From Alloalcanivorax balearicus MACL04 (lineage in GTDB: Bacteria > Pseudomonadota > Gammaproteobacteria > Pseudomonadales > Alcanivoracaceae): DNA of 64,000 nucleotides. The translations under genes and the position numbers were made by a program. The stretch spans positions 62,001-126,000 of the forward strand of contig NZ_ARXS01000004.1 in NCBI RefSeq assembly GCF_025532145.1, in the 5' to 3' direction. The notes beneath the pieces are model-generated. The model did no database searches, was not told the DNA's origin, and saw only the letters and a list, made by a program, of their open reading frames with translations. How positions within the stretch are numbered: position 1 is the first letter of the stretch; each line of letters opens with the position of its first letter. Of the stretch, positions 47,754 through 55,889 are shown one piece after another.

Positions 47754-47767
47754 TACCGGTCGGTAAC
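47754..47767. promoter_or_regulatory. Palindromic operator candidate between thiolase and TetR genes
   Basis: TTACCGGTCGGTAA has perfect six-base arms around a two-base centre. It lies 59 bases before the thiolase start and about 105 before the leader/TetR start, the normal place for a TetR-family site controlling both directions. A near-palindrome CTGATTAGTCAG (47734-47745) lies next to it. Confidence 0.55.
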
Positions 47768-47871
47768 TTATCGAAGAATGGCGCAGCGCAAAACCGGCGT
47801 CAAGAGAGTTCGGAGACCGATGAGCCGGTGTGAGGGCCTGTCAGGTGTGAGCAATCGAACCGGGAGCGACT

Positions 47872-47913
47872 ATGTCCAGAAGAACTATGTCCAGGAGCAA
47901 CTATGTCAGGTGA
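47872..47913 (+). CDS. Possible 13-codon leader peptide upstream of the TetR gene
   Basis: ATG 47872 preceded by GGGAG opens the frame MSRRTMSRSNYVR and stops at TGA 47911, eight bases inside the TetR gene, in another frame. The DNA consists of three near copies of ACTATGTCCAG(A/G)AG, each bringing a ribosome site and an ATG; the third ATG is that of the TetR gene. It may couple or tune TetR translation, or be a recent slippage duplication. Coding status is uncertain. Confidence 0.35.
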   Translation: MSRRTMSRSNYVR

Positions 47914-48565
47914 CGCGGATAAGCGGGCCGCCGCGGCGGAAATGAAACTGGCCGCTTCCCCTTGGAAGCCTTTCGAGGCTCGGCGCCGTGAGAGAGACGT
48001 CAAGCGTGGAGCGGTATTGCGAGTGGCGGTGAGTTTGTTTTTGGAGCAGGGCTACGATCGTACGTCGCTTAATGAAGTGGCGGAACGTCTCAATATTACC
48101 AAGCCGGCTCTTTATAACTATTTCCGCAGCAAGGAAGAGATTCTAGTTGAGTGTTATCGGCTGGGGCAGGAAAAGGCGATGGCCGGTATCGAACGTATCC
48201 TGGCGAAGCCGGATACCGGTCTGGTCCGCTTGCGTGCCTTGATCCGTCACTATTGCGAAGTGATGACACTCGATTTTGGTCAATGCCTGGTAAGGGTCGA
48301 CGACCACGTACTTTCCGCTCCGGCTCGCGATCAGGTACGTGAAGGCAAACGTCTGATTGACCGTTATTTCCGTGATTTTCTCACCAGCGGGATGGAAGAC
48401 GGCTCGATCAAACCTTGTGATGTGCGCTTGACGGTATTCGCCATTACCGGGGCGATTAACTGGGTCGGGCATTGGTATCGGGCGGATGGTGAAATGACCG
48501 CCCGGGAGATCGGTGATACCTACGCCATGCAGTTGACCGGGAGTCTGGCCGTGGAGGAAACCTGA
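47903..48565 (+). CDS. TetR-family transcriptional regulator
   Basis: 220 aa, ATG 47903 with AGGAG upstream. After an Arg/Ala-rich lead of about 30 residues, the helix-turn-helix is at about 38-85: AVSLFLEQGYDRTSLNEVAE, RLNITKPALYNYFRSKEEIL. The C-terminal ligand domain (LRALIRHYCEVMTLDFGQC) is variable. It lies between the divergent thiolase operon and the downstream acyl-CoA ligase gene, so I infer repression of both and an acyl-CoA ligand. Confidence 0.9.
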   Translation: MSGDADKRAAAAEMKLAASPWKPFEARRRERDVKRGAVLRVAVSLFLEQGYDRTSLNEVAERLNITKPALYNYFRSKEEILVECYRLGQEKAMAGIERILAKPDTGLVRLRALIRHYCEVMTLDFGQCLVRVDDHVLSAPARDQVREGKRLIDRYFRDFLTSGMEDGSIKPCDVRLTVFAITGAINWVGHWYRADGEMTAREIGDTYAMQLTGSLAVEET

Positions 48566-48657
48566 TTCCAGGGCATTGGTGGGACAGGGCCGTTCACGAG
48601 AGCAGTTCACCGAGAATAACAAAGGTAACCGCAGGCGGTTCAACAGGAGTGAAAGCA

Positions 48658-50214
48658 ATGAACATAACTCAGGGCCTGCGCCGCGCGCAGCAGATTAACC
48701 GAAACGGAATCGCCATCATTGAAGGTGACCTCACACGCACCTGGGCAGAGGTGGGCGACCGCGTTGCCCGGTTGGCAGGAGCTTTTGGCGAATATGGCGT
48801 GAAGCCGGGAGACCGGGTTGCGGTGTTGATGCTCAATAGCGCCCGCTATCTTGAATTGTATCTGGCTTGCGCCTGGTCCGGTGCGGTCATCGTGCCACTG
48901 AACATTCGCTGGAGCACAAGGGAGAACGCGCTGGCTTTGGAAGACTGTGGTGCCCGCCTGTTGTTTGTCGATGCGGCTTTCGAGCCCTCGGCACGGGAAC
49001 TGGCCGACGACGGTATGGCAACCACCGTGGTGTGGGCTGATGATGGCGCGTCGCCAACGGGTTTGCTTGATTACGAGACACTGCTGAATGAGGCCGCCCC
49101 GGTGGCGGACGTGATGTGCGATCAGAATGATCTCGCCGGTATCTTTTATACCGGTGGCACCACGGGCCGCTCGAAAGGAGTGATGCTCAGTCACGGCAAT
49201 CTGGTCGCCAATGCCTTCAACGCGCTGGCGGAAGGCCTGTTTCCCAGAGGCAGTGTGTACCTTCACGCGGCGCCGATGTTCCATCTCGCCAACGGCGCGG
49301 CGATGTATTCGCAGCTGTTGTGTGGCGGTACCAACGTCATTATCCAGGCGTTCAGCCCGGAAGCCTTGACCGCGGCGGTGGAACGTCACGGTGTCACGGA
49401 TATGTTGCTGGTGCCCACCATGATCCAGATGCTGGTCGACAGCGAGGCCGTGGTGTCCGCGGATTTGTCGTCGGTTCGCCGTGTTCTGTATGGCGCCTCA
49501 CCGATCAGCGAGGCGGTGCTTGACCGGGCTTTGGCACGGCTCCCGGATGCCGGTTTCGTGCAACTTTACGGTATGACGGAGCTGTCGCCGATCGCCACCC
49601 TCAACCCGCCTGAGAACCATCTGGGAGAGGCGCGTGAGCGAGGACTTCACAAATCCGCCGGACGAGCCACGCTGGGGGTCGAGGTGCGTATTGTTGGTGA
49701 CGACAATAACCAGCTGCCGCCCGGTCAGGTCGGGGAGATCGTGGCGCGTGGTGATAATCTGATGCAGGGGTATTGGAACCGTCCCGAGGAAACCGGCAAA
49801 GCGATCGTCGACGGTTGGATGCATACCGGTGATGGCGGTTACCTGGACGCCGACGGCTATCTGTTCGTGGTTGACCGCGTCAAAGACATGATTATCTCCG
49901 GTGGGGAGAACGTCTATTCCGTCGAGGTGGAAAATACCATCGCCGAGCATCCGGCGGTGGCGCAATGCGCGGTCATCGGTATTCCGGACGATCATTGGGG
50001 GGAGGCGGTTCACGCGGTGGTTCTGCCAAAGCCTGGAGAAGCCATTGACGGTGACGAACTCATCGCTTTTTGCAAGGCCCGTATCGCTGGCTACAAATGT
50101 CCCCGCAGCGTGGAAGTGCGCGACCAGCCGCTGCCGATGTCCGGCGCCGGCAAGATTCTGAAGACCGAATTGCGCCGGCCCTGGTGGGAGACCCGCGAAC
50201 ACGGTATCTCCTGA
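48658..50214 (+). CDS. Long/medium-chain acyl-CoA ligase (AMP-forming)
   Basis: 518 aa; ATG 48658 is chosen over GTG 48649 because AGGAG is eight bases before it. ATP loop YTGGTTGRSKGVMLSHGN near residue 160, QLYGMTELSP near 300, the hinge VVDRVKDMIISGGENVYSVEVE near 405 (quoted: DRVKDMIISGGENVYSVE) and PMSGAGKILKTELR at the end. It belongs to the fatty-acyl/feruloyl-CoA ligase group. Downstream of the TetR gene, it should feed the thiolase-MaoC-SDR pathway. AACCGCAGGCGGTT (48627-48640) is a small palindrome in its leader. Confidence 0.88.
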   Translation: MNITQGLRRAQQINRNGIAIIEGDLTRTWAEVGDRVARLAGAFGEYGVKPGDRVAVLMLNSARYLELYLACAWSGAVIVPLNIRWSTRENALALEDCGARLLFVDAAFEPSARELADDGMATTVVWADDGASPTGLLDYETLLNEAAPVADVMCDQNDLAGIFYTGGTTGRSKGVMLSHGNLVANAFNALAEGLFPRGSVYLHAAPMFHLANGAAMYSQLLCGGTNVIIQAFSPEALTAAVERHGVTDMLLVPTMIQMLVDSEAVVSADLSSVRRVLYGASPISEAVLDRALARLPDAGFVQLYGMTELSPIATLNPPENHLGEARERGLHKSAGRATLGVEVRIVGDDNNQLPPGQVGEIVARGDNLMQGYWNRPEETGKAIVDGWMHTGDGGYLDADGYLFVVDRVKDMIISGGENVYSVEVENTIAEHPAVAQCAVIGIPDDHWGEAVHAVVLPKPGEAIDGDELIAFCKARIAGYKCPRSVEVRDQPLPMSGAGKILKTELRRPWWETREHGIS

Positions 50215-50275
50215 ACGGCTGTCGCCGGGCCGTGTGAGGACGCGCGGTGGTCCGCGCGTCCGGGTTCCCTTCTCA

Positions 50276-50758
50276 CTACAGATAATCCAGAGGTAAAGCA
50301 CTGGTGTCGATCACCCGCCGCATTACAAAGCTGGAGTGCACGCCGCTGACACCCTCGATGCGGGTCACCTTGTTGAGCAGAAAGTTCTGATAGTGGTCGA
50401 TGTCCGGCACCACCACCTTGAGCAGGTAGTCTGCTTCCTGGCCGGTGACCAGATAGCATTGCTGCACTTCCGGGTACCGCGACACGGTGGCCTCGAAATT
50501 GGCGAAGCGCTCCGGAATGTGGCGATCCATGCTGACCTGAATCATGACGGTGAGATCCAGACCCAGCTTCCGGGGATCCAGCACCGTTTCCCGCCGCAGG
50601 ATGATCCCCGCCGCTTCCAGCTTTTGTACCCGGCGCGAGCAGGGTGAGGGGGACAGGCCGACCCGCTCAGCCAGTTGTTGGTTGGTGAGACCTCCGTCTT
50701 CCTGGAGAGCTCGCAGTATGCGGACGTCGGTACGGTCCAGATTTGCCGGTTTTTCCAT
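50276..50758 (-). CDS. Lrp/AsnC-family transcriptional regulator
   Basis: 160 aa from ATG 50758 (MEKPANLDRTDVRIL); the open frame upstream is AT-rich promoter DNA. The N-terminal winged helix is at 6-60 (LAERVGLSPSPCSRRVQKLE), and the C-terminal RAM domain has CYLVTGQEADYLLKVVV and GVHSSFVMR. Members sense amino acids. It is divergent from leuA across about 295 bases, so regulation of leuA, itself or a distant operon is likely; which is not shown. Confidence 0.9.
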   Translation of the reverse strand: MEKPANLDRTDVRILRALQEDGGLTNQQLAERVGLSPSPCSRRVQKLEAAGIILRRETVLDPRKLGLDLTVMIQVSMDRHIPERFANFEATVSRYPEVQQCYLVTGQEADYLLKVVVPDIDHYQNFLLNKVTRIEGVSGVHSSFVMRRVIDTSALPLDYL

Positions 50759-50790
50759 TGGTGTGACGATTCCTGTCTGTGTTTGCCTGA

Positions 50791-50822
50791 TTTTCGAGAT
50801 AATATTGCTCAATATTCGAAAA
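50791..50822. promoter_or_regulatory. AT-rich dyad upstream of the Lrp-type gene
   Basis: TTTTCGA (50791-50797) and TCGAAAA (50816-50822) enclose two copies of the palindrome AATATT (50801-50806 and 50811-50816). It lies about 35 bases before the Lrp gene start, in otherwise GC-rich DNA, and fits an autoregulatory Lrp-type site. Inferred from symmetry and position. Confidence 0.5.
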
Positions 50823-51052
50823 TTGAGAGAAAAAAGCAAGCACATTGCCCTGTTGTCTACGTAAACTGTCTCTTGTCGTCACGGGTCACAAGTCCGGGCG
50901 ACACCGGAAGCGGCCCCGCCCTACCCGGCGGTGGTCGTACCCGGATCCGCGTTGGCCGGTGATCCCGGAGAACGACAGAGGGCCTGCCTGGCGGGCCCCC
51001 AGAACCCAAAAAAACGGGCTTCCCTTACCAGGGTTTCAATTGGAGTCACCTC
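50823..51052 (+). promoter_or_regulatory. leuA leader region
   Basis: 230 bases between the Lrp-side dyad and leuA with no gene. I looked for a leucine-rich leader peptide and a terminator with U tract and found neither. A GC-rich stretch near 50980-51000 can pair on itself but the loop is too small to be convincing. TTGGAGTCACCTC supplies the leuA ribosome site. Confidence 0.4.
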
Positions 51053-52726
51053 ATGAGTTTCGATCATCGCAAATACAGTCCTTTCGTTACTGTCGACAAG
51101 CCGGATCGCAAGTGGCCGGGCCGCCGCATCGAGCAGGCGCCGCTATGGGCCGCGGTGGATCTGCGTGATGGTAACCAGGCGCTGATCAAACCCATGTCGG
51201 TGGCGCAGAAAAAACGTTTCTTCAAGCTGTTGGTGGAAGTGGGCTTCAAGGAAATCGAGGTGGGCTTCCCGTCCGGCAGCCAGATCGATTTTGATTTCTG
51301 CCGGGCCCTGATCGAGGAAGACCTGGTGCCGGACGATGTCCATATCCAGGTGCTTACCCAGTCACGACACGAACTGATCGAGCGCACCTTCGAAGCGGTA
51401 CGTGGCGCCAGGAACGCCATCGTTCATATTTACAACGCCACCTCACCGACCTTTCGCGATCAGGTGTTCAATGTGGACAAGGAAGGCTGCAAGGCCATAG
51501 CGGTGCAGGCCGCCACCTGGGTGCGTGACATGGCGGCGCGGCAGCCGGAGACCCATTGGAGTTTTGAGTACTCGCCGGAGACCTTCAGTGCCACGGAGAC
51601 CGATTTCGCCGTTGAGGTGATCGATGCCGTGAATGAGGTATGGCGCCCGGATCAGGGCCAGCGGGTGATCATCAACCTGCCGGCCACGGTGGAGGTGAGC
51701 ACGCCGAACGTGTTCGCCGATCAGGTGGAGATCGTGCATGAAAACATCCGCTATCGGGAGCATGTGCTGATCAGTGTCCATACCCATAACGACCGTGGCT
51801 GTGGCGTTGCCGCCGCGGAACTGTCGATGATGGCCGGCGCCGACCGGGTGGAAGGCACCTTGCTGGGTAATGGCGAGCGCACCGGGAACATGGATTTGGT
51901 CACCTGCGGCATGAACCTCTATACCCATGGGGTCGATCCCGGAATTGATTTCTCGCGGATGAAGGAAATCGTGCAGGTGGTGGAGGAGATCACCGATATC
52001 CCCACGCATCCTCGTCATCCGTACGCCGGCGACCTGGTGTTCACCGCCTTTTCCGGCAGCCACCAGGACGCCATCCGTAAGTGTCTCGGCCTGTACAAGC
52101 CCGGTGACATCTGGCGTGTGGCTTATCTGCCCATCGATCCGGCGGATCTGGGCCGGCGCTACGAGGAAGTGGTGCGGATCAACTCCCAGTCCGGCAAAGG
52201 CGGGGTGACGCATGTGCTGGAAAGGGACTATGGCATCAGCCTGCCACGCTGGTTACAGCAGGAAATGGCGAAACGGGTACAGACCGATGCCGAGCAAGAC
52301 GGTGGCGAGATCGATAGCCACCGGGTACATCAGCGCTTCAACAGTGACTATCTGGAAGTGCCGAATGGCTGGACGCTGCGTTCCTATGACCTGCATCGTG
52401 GCGAAGAAGGTGTGCAGGCGCAGATCAGCATTGGCGATGAGCGTTCACCGGTGACGGTGCTGTCCGGCCGTGGCGAAGGCGCTGTCGGCGCTCTGGTGGA
52501 GTCGCTCAACCGTCGGCACGGCTGGCAGTTGCAAGTGGAAGCGTTCGATGAGTATTCCCTCGGCGACAACACAGAAGCCAATGCCATGGCCTGTGTCCGG
52601 GTGCAAGTCGGCGGTCACACGCAAAGCGCCGTGGCGCTGGCCGCGGACACCACCGCCGCCGCCCTGCAGGCGATCCTCTCCGCCGCCGGCCGCATGGCCG
52701 AAGCTCAGGCGCGCAAGAGCGCCTGA
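51053..52726 (+). CDS. leuA: 2-isopropylmalate synthase
   Basis: Condenses acetyl-CoA with 2-oxoisovalerate, the first committed step of leucine synthesis. 557 aa with the family motif LRDGNQALIKPM near residue 45 (metal Asp of the HMGL-like barrel), SVHTHNDRGCGVAAAEL with the metal histidines near 240, and GNGERTGNMDL near 275. The C-terminal 130 residues form the leucine-binding allosteric domain. The alternative-start type (557 aa, without the short E. coli-like N-terminus) is the one common in Pseudomonas and relatives. Monocistronic; a REP-like element follows. Confidence 0.96.
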   Translation: MSFDHRKYSPFVTVDKPDRKWPGRRIEQAPLWAAVDLRDGNQALIKPMSVAQKKRFFKLLVEVGFKEIEVGFPSGSQIDFDFCRALIEEDLVPDDVHIQVLTQSRHELIERTFEAVRGARNAIVHIYNATSPTFRDQVFNVDKEGCKAIAVQAATWVRDMAARQPETHWSFEYSPETFSATETDFAVEVIDAVNEVWRPDQGQRVIINLPATVEVSTPNVFADQVEIVHENIRYREHVLISVHTHNDRGCGVAAAELSMMAGADRVEGTLLGNGERTGNMDLVTCGMNLYTHGVDPGIDFSRMKEIVQVVEEITDIPTHPRHPYAGDLVFTAFSGSHQDAIRKCLGLYKPGDIWRVAYLPIDPADLGRRYEEVVRINSQSGKGGVTHVLERDYGISLPRWLQQEMAKRVQTDAEQDGGEIDSHRVHQRFNSDYLEVPNGWTLRSYDLHRGEEGVQAQISIGDERSPVTVLSGRGEGAVGALVESLNRRHGWQLQVEAFDEYSLGDNTEANAMACVRVQVGGHTQSAVALAADTTAAALQAILSAAGRMAEAQARKSA

Positions 52727-52745
52727 GCGGCGCGCCTACACGCTG

Positions 52746-52862
52746 ATTCGCTGCCAAGGCAGCTCCCACAGCGGCTTCGTAGCATGAGCTGTGGGAGCCA
52801 GCCTGCTGGCGAATCCCGGTTTGGCGTTGGCACATTCGCTTGCAGGCAAGTTTCCCACGGAG
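52746..52862. repeat. REP-like palindromic element 3
   Basis: GGCAGCTCCCACAG near 52759-52771 faces CTGTGGGAGCCAGCCTGC near 52789-52806, and GCTGGCGAAT is followed by ATTCGCTTGCAGGCAAG (52834-52850) and TTTCCCACGG. It is a compound of two copies of the core seen at 13.7, 22.3 and 62.3 kb. It lies between leuA and the convergent amidotransferase gene. Confidence 0.75.
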
Positions 52863-52902
52863 GGACGTCGAAGCCACTGTCCTATCCGAGGATCCGCGGC
52901 GG

Positions 52903-53604
52903 TTACTCCACCGGCATTCCGAAGAAACGCCCCAGCAACACCGACAACAAACGCTGATTGGCGGTGAAGATCTGCGGCATGCTGAGGATTTCCGTGATGC
53001 TCTGGGTCCAGGGGCCGGGGCTGAGGTCGGCGGCGCATTCCTGGCACAAGGTGCGGACGTTGTCCTCGCCCATCTCCAGGTGGAATTGCAGGGCCAGGAC
53101 GTTGTCGCCGTAACTGAATGCCTGGTGCTCACATCCCCAGCTGTGGGCCAGATGCAGGGCGCCGTTGGGGATTTCGAAGGTGTCACCGTGCCAGTGAAAG
53201 ACCGCCGGTGCGTCGTTGAACAGACTGCCCAGCGGGTGTTGGCGGCCCAGCTCGGTGCTCTGCACCGGGAAAAAACCGATCTCCTTATCTGGATTCTTGT
53301 GCACCCGGGCCCCGAGCGCGCGAGCGATCAATTGGGCACCCAGGCAGATACCAAGTACTTTGTGGCCGCCGTCGATACAGGCGCGGATAAAACGCTTTTC
53401 GTCCGCCAGCCAAGGGTAGCGGTGCTCATCGTCCGCGCTCATGGGCCCGCCCATGACGATCAGCGCGTCCAGGTCATCCGGGTCGGGCAGCTCTTCACCG
53501 TGATAAAGGCGGGTGGCGGTGATGCGCGCGCCATTGGCGGCCAGCCAGGGCTCTATGGCCCCCAGTTTCTCGAAGGGCACATGGGTCAGATAATGGATGC
53601 GCAT
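52903..53604 (-). CDS. Class I glutamine amidotransferase-like protein
   Basis: 233 aa. The nucleophile Cys is in VLGICLGAQLIARALG near residue 85, and the C-terminal His-Glu pair in LALQFHLEM near 180. The nearest known group is GMP-synthase-like amidotransferases acting alone (some hydrolyse gamma-glutamyl compounds). The substrate cannot be told. The opening MRIHYLTHVPFEKLGAIEPW is usual for the group. It lies 21 bases after the lipoprotein gene on the same strand. Confidence 0.88.
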   Translation of the reverse strand: MRIHYLTHVPFEKLGAIEPWLAANGARITATRLYHGEELPDPDDLDALIVMGGPMSADDEHRYPWLADEKRFIRACIDGGHKVLGICLGAQLIARALGARVHKNPDKEIGFFPVQSTELGRQHPLGSLFNDAPAVFHWHGDTFEIPNGALHLAHSWGCEHQAFSYGDNVLALQFHLEMGEDNVRTLCQECAADLSPGPWTQSITEILSMPQIFTANQRLLSVLLGRFFGMPVE

Positions 53605-53625
53605 GACCAGCCTCTCAGGTTTCGG

Positions 53626-54990
53626 TTACAGATACTCCGCGGTGAACACCGCCAGTAGATGGCTCTCCTGGTCGTAGAGACTAAGCCGCTCGCCATCGAT
53701 TCGGAAGCCCCGGGTTTGCTCCAGACTGGCCAGAAAAGCGGCGGAGACGTTATCTCCGGTGCAGGCGCGCCGGGTAGTGGCCAGTTCACCGAAACGGAGA
53801 AGCTCCCCGTCCAGGGTGAAGCCGCCGGTGAGCCGGTTACAACCAGTGTCGCCTTTGACGGTCTTGTCACTGGCGAGGATCAAATGGACCTGGTTCTGGC
53901 CTTCACCGGGGGACGGGGCGGATTGGCCGTTCACGTCAATCAGCTTCCAGTAAGTGTTGGTGAGCTGAGCGGAGGGTTGCTCGCACTGCTCGGGCTCTCT
54001 CACATTGCGGTAATCGCGTACCACCAGCGCGTCCACCTGTGTGCCGGCTTCCTGGCCGCGCCGTTTTTCCAGGGTTCCGTCCAGTTCCATGAACATGGGG
54101 GCCATGGGTTCCAGCCCGGCCTGCTGGTAAGCTTTGGCCAGGGCGTCGGCCATGGCGCCGGCCACCGTCAATCGCCGGTCGCTGTCACAGGGCATGAAGA
54201 TGGCCTGCTCGTCGTGATAGAGGTAGCGGCCGACGAAGCTGACCGGTGCCGGGCCGCTGTCATGAGCGGTCAGGGTCAAGGTGTCGAGATTCCCTTCGCC
54301 GTCCCGCCGCAAAGGCGCGTCTCCGGTGTTCATGACGACGCCGCCATCGACAATGACCCGGGCATTAACCGCATAGTCGGTGCCGGCCTTGAGGCGTCCC
54401 TTGGCCAGGTACAAATGGAACGGTTGCGGGGTGTCCCGCAGATGGACCAGGCGTTGCAGCAAAGGTGTCCGGTTAGCGTCCATCAAGGTCACGGCCAGTA
54501 TCGCTTGCGGGGGCAGCTTGCTATCGCCTGCGAACGTGATTTCGCCGGTTACCTCTTCCACCGCTTCGTTGTCCCGTTGGTAAACGCCGGAGTAAGGGGC
54601 GTTTTCATCCTGTTCCCCGTCCTGACCTTCCAGGGCCAGTGTGTCCTGCTCCAGGACCGCGCTCAGGGCGGCCTCGTTGACGTTATCCTGCCCATTCAGG
54701 TAGCGCAGGATCAGTTGATCGTCGCGGCGTTCCCAGCTCAACCCCTGATGCTTGGTGTCGCCAACCAGAAATAATTCACCGTCCTCGGCCAGTACCAGGA
54801 TGCGCGCCGCTTTGTCACCGTCGGGGCGCCAGGCGCCGCTGATGCTGTCCCGTTCCACGGCGGCCGGCTCGGGGGCTGGGCTGGCTTGCTCACTCTGCGG
54901 TTGTGGCGCAGCGGGGGCATCGGGGGAGGAGCTGTCGTCACAGGCAGCCAATAGCGCTACCAGGGGCAGCACGAGCCCGATTGCTTTCAT
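53626..54990 (-). CDS. Lipoprotein with YbaY-like and META (HslJ-like) domains
   Basis: 454 aa with a lipoprotein signal (lipobox LLAACDDSSS near residues 13-17) and a Pro/Gln/Glu spacer. The middle, about 145-240, resembles the YbaY family (VTGEITFAGDSKLPPQAILAVTLMDANR; quoted in part), and the C-terminal 100 residues are a META domain: NTYWKLIDVNG, GDTGCNRLTGGFTLDGELL and TTRRACTG. Such proteins in E. coli act in envelope stress or novobiocin resistance (HslJ); here the function is not known. It is the second gene of a likely lipoprotein-amidotransferase transcript. Confidence 0.78.
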   Translation of the reverse strand: MKAIGLVLPLVALLAACDDSSSPDAPAAPQPQSEQASPAPEPAAVERDSISGAWRPDGDKAARILVLAEDGELFLVGDTKHQGLSWERRDDQLILRYLNGQDNVNEAALSAVLEQDTLALEGQDGEQDENAPYSGVYQRDNEAVEEVTGEITFAGDSKLPPQAILAVTLMDANRTPLLQRLVHLRDTPQPFHLYLAKGRLKAGTDYAVNARVIVDGGVVMNTGDAPLRRDGEGNLDTLTLTAHDSGPAPVSFVGRYLYHDEQAIFMPCDSDRRLTVAGAMADALAKAYQQAGLEPMAPMFMELDGTLEKRRGQEAGTQVDALVVRDYRNVREPEQCEQPSAQLTNTYWKLIDVNGQSAPSPGEGQNQVHLILASDKTVKGDTGCNRLTGGFTLDGELLRFGELATTRRACTGDNVSAAFLASLEQTRGFRIDGERLSLYDQESHLLAVFTAEYL

Positions 54991-55090
54991 AGGAAGCTCT
55001 CCAAATTCTGTCTTGAATCTCTAGTCGAATCGAACGCCGGGTTCGAACCCGTGGGTACGTGATGGTGAGATACCATCCGCCCCGTTTTGT

Positions 55091-55765
55091 TCAGCCCCGG
55101 TCTGGTAAGGCCACCAGTGGGAGCTGATTTTGTATCCACTGGGTGCGTTGGTGAACGTAATCGGTGACACCACGCACGTCGTAGTAGCTGGGGCGCGGCA
55201 GCATCGCCGCCAGTTGCGCCGCCTGCGCCGGCCCCAAGGACGCGGCGCTGATGCCGAAGTAATGCCGGGCAGCGGCTTCGGCACCGAAAATCCGGTTGCC
55301 CCATTGGGCGGTATTCAAATACAACTCCAGAATCCGCTGTTTGGACATGGTGGCTTCCAGCATCAACGCGATCATTGCCTCCTGCCCTTTGCGCCAGTAG
55401 CTGCGGTCGCTGTTCAGGAACAGGTTCTTGGCCAACTGCTGGGTGATGGTGGAGCCCCCGGCCACCGGGCGTCCCGCCTTGCGGTTGCGCTCGATGGCGT
55501 GGCGGATCCCGCGCCAGTCAAAGCCGATATGCTCAACGAAGCGGGCATCCTCGGAGACCAGTACCGCCCGTTTCAGGTCCGTGGCGATCTGATCGTAATC
55601 ACGCCACAGATACTGCACCGTGCCGTGCTGGCGGGACCGTTCCATGAAGGCGGTATTTTGCGGGTTGTAGGCACGTAAATACAGTACCTGGCCGAGGAAC
55701 CACAGTTGTGTTCCCAGCACCACGATGACGGCCAAACCCAGCAGCGAAAGAAAAAAGCGTTTCAT
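55091..55765 (-). CDS. mtgA: Monofunctional peptidoglycan glycosyltransferase
   Basis: Polymerises lipid II into glycan strands at the periplasmic face. 224 aa from ATG 55765 (MKRFFLSLLGLAVIVVLG), giving an N-terminal membrane anchor; the longer open frame lacks a ribosome site. GT51 motifs: VSEDARFVEHIGFDWRG with the catalytic Glu near residue 80, GGSTITQQLAKNLFL near 108 and LELYLNTAQWGNRIFGAEAAA near 155 (quoted: LNTAQWGNRIFG). No transpeptidase domain. Confidence 0.94.
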   Translation of the reverse strand: MKRFFLSLLGLAVIVVLGTQLWFLGQVLYLRAYNPQNTAFMERSRQHGTVQYLWRDYDQIATDLKRAVLVSEDARFVEHIGFDWRGIRHAIERNRKAGRPVAGGSTITQQLAKNLFLNSDRSYWRKGQEAMIALMLEATMSKQRILELYLNTAQWGNRIFGAEAAARHYFGISAASLGPAQAAQLAAMLPRPSYYDVRGVTDYVHQRTQWIQNQLPLVALPDRG

Positions 55766-55889
55766 GGCGTACCCGTTCCGTCCGGCGATGCCGGCGGCGT
55801 CCCTTCTCATGATCCCGGTCTATGTTGTCCAAAAGCGGCGGGTTTGTCAGGTTGAAAACGCCGGGAACGTGACCGGAGCCTGCTCCTGG

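Noticed and set aside
50860-51052. Leucine attenuator upstream of leuA
   Set aside because: No leucine-codon run in a short open frame and no terminator with U tract was found.
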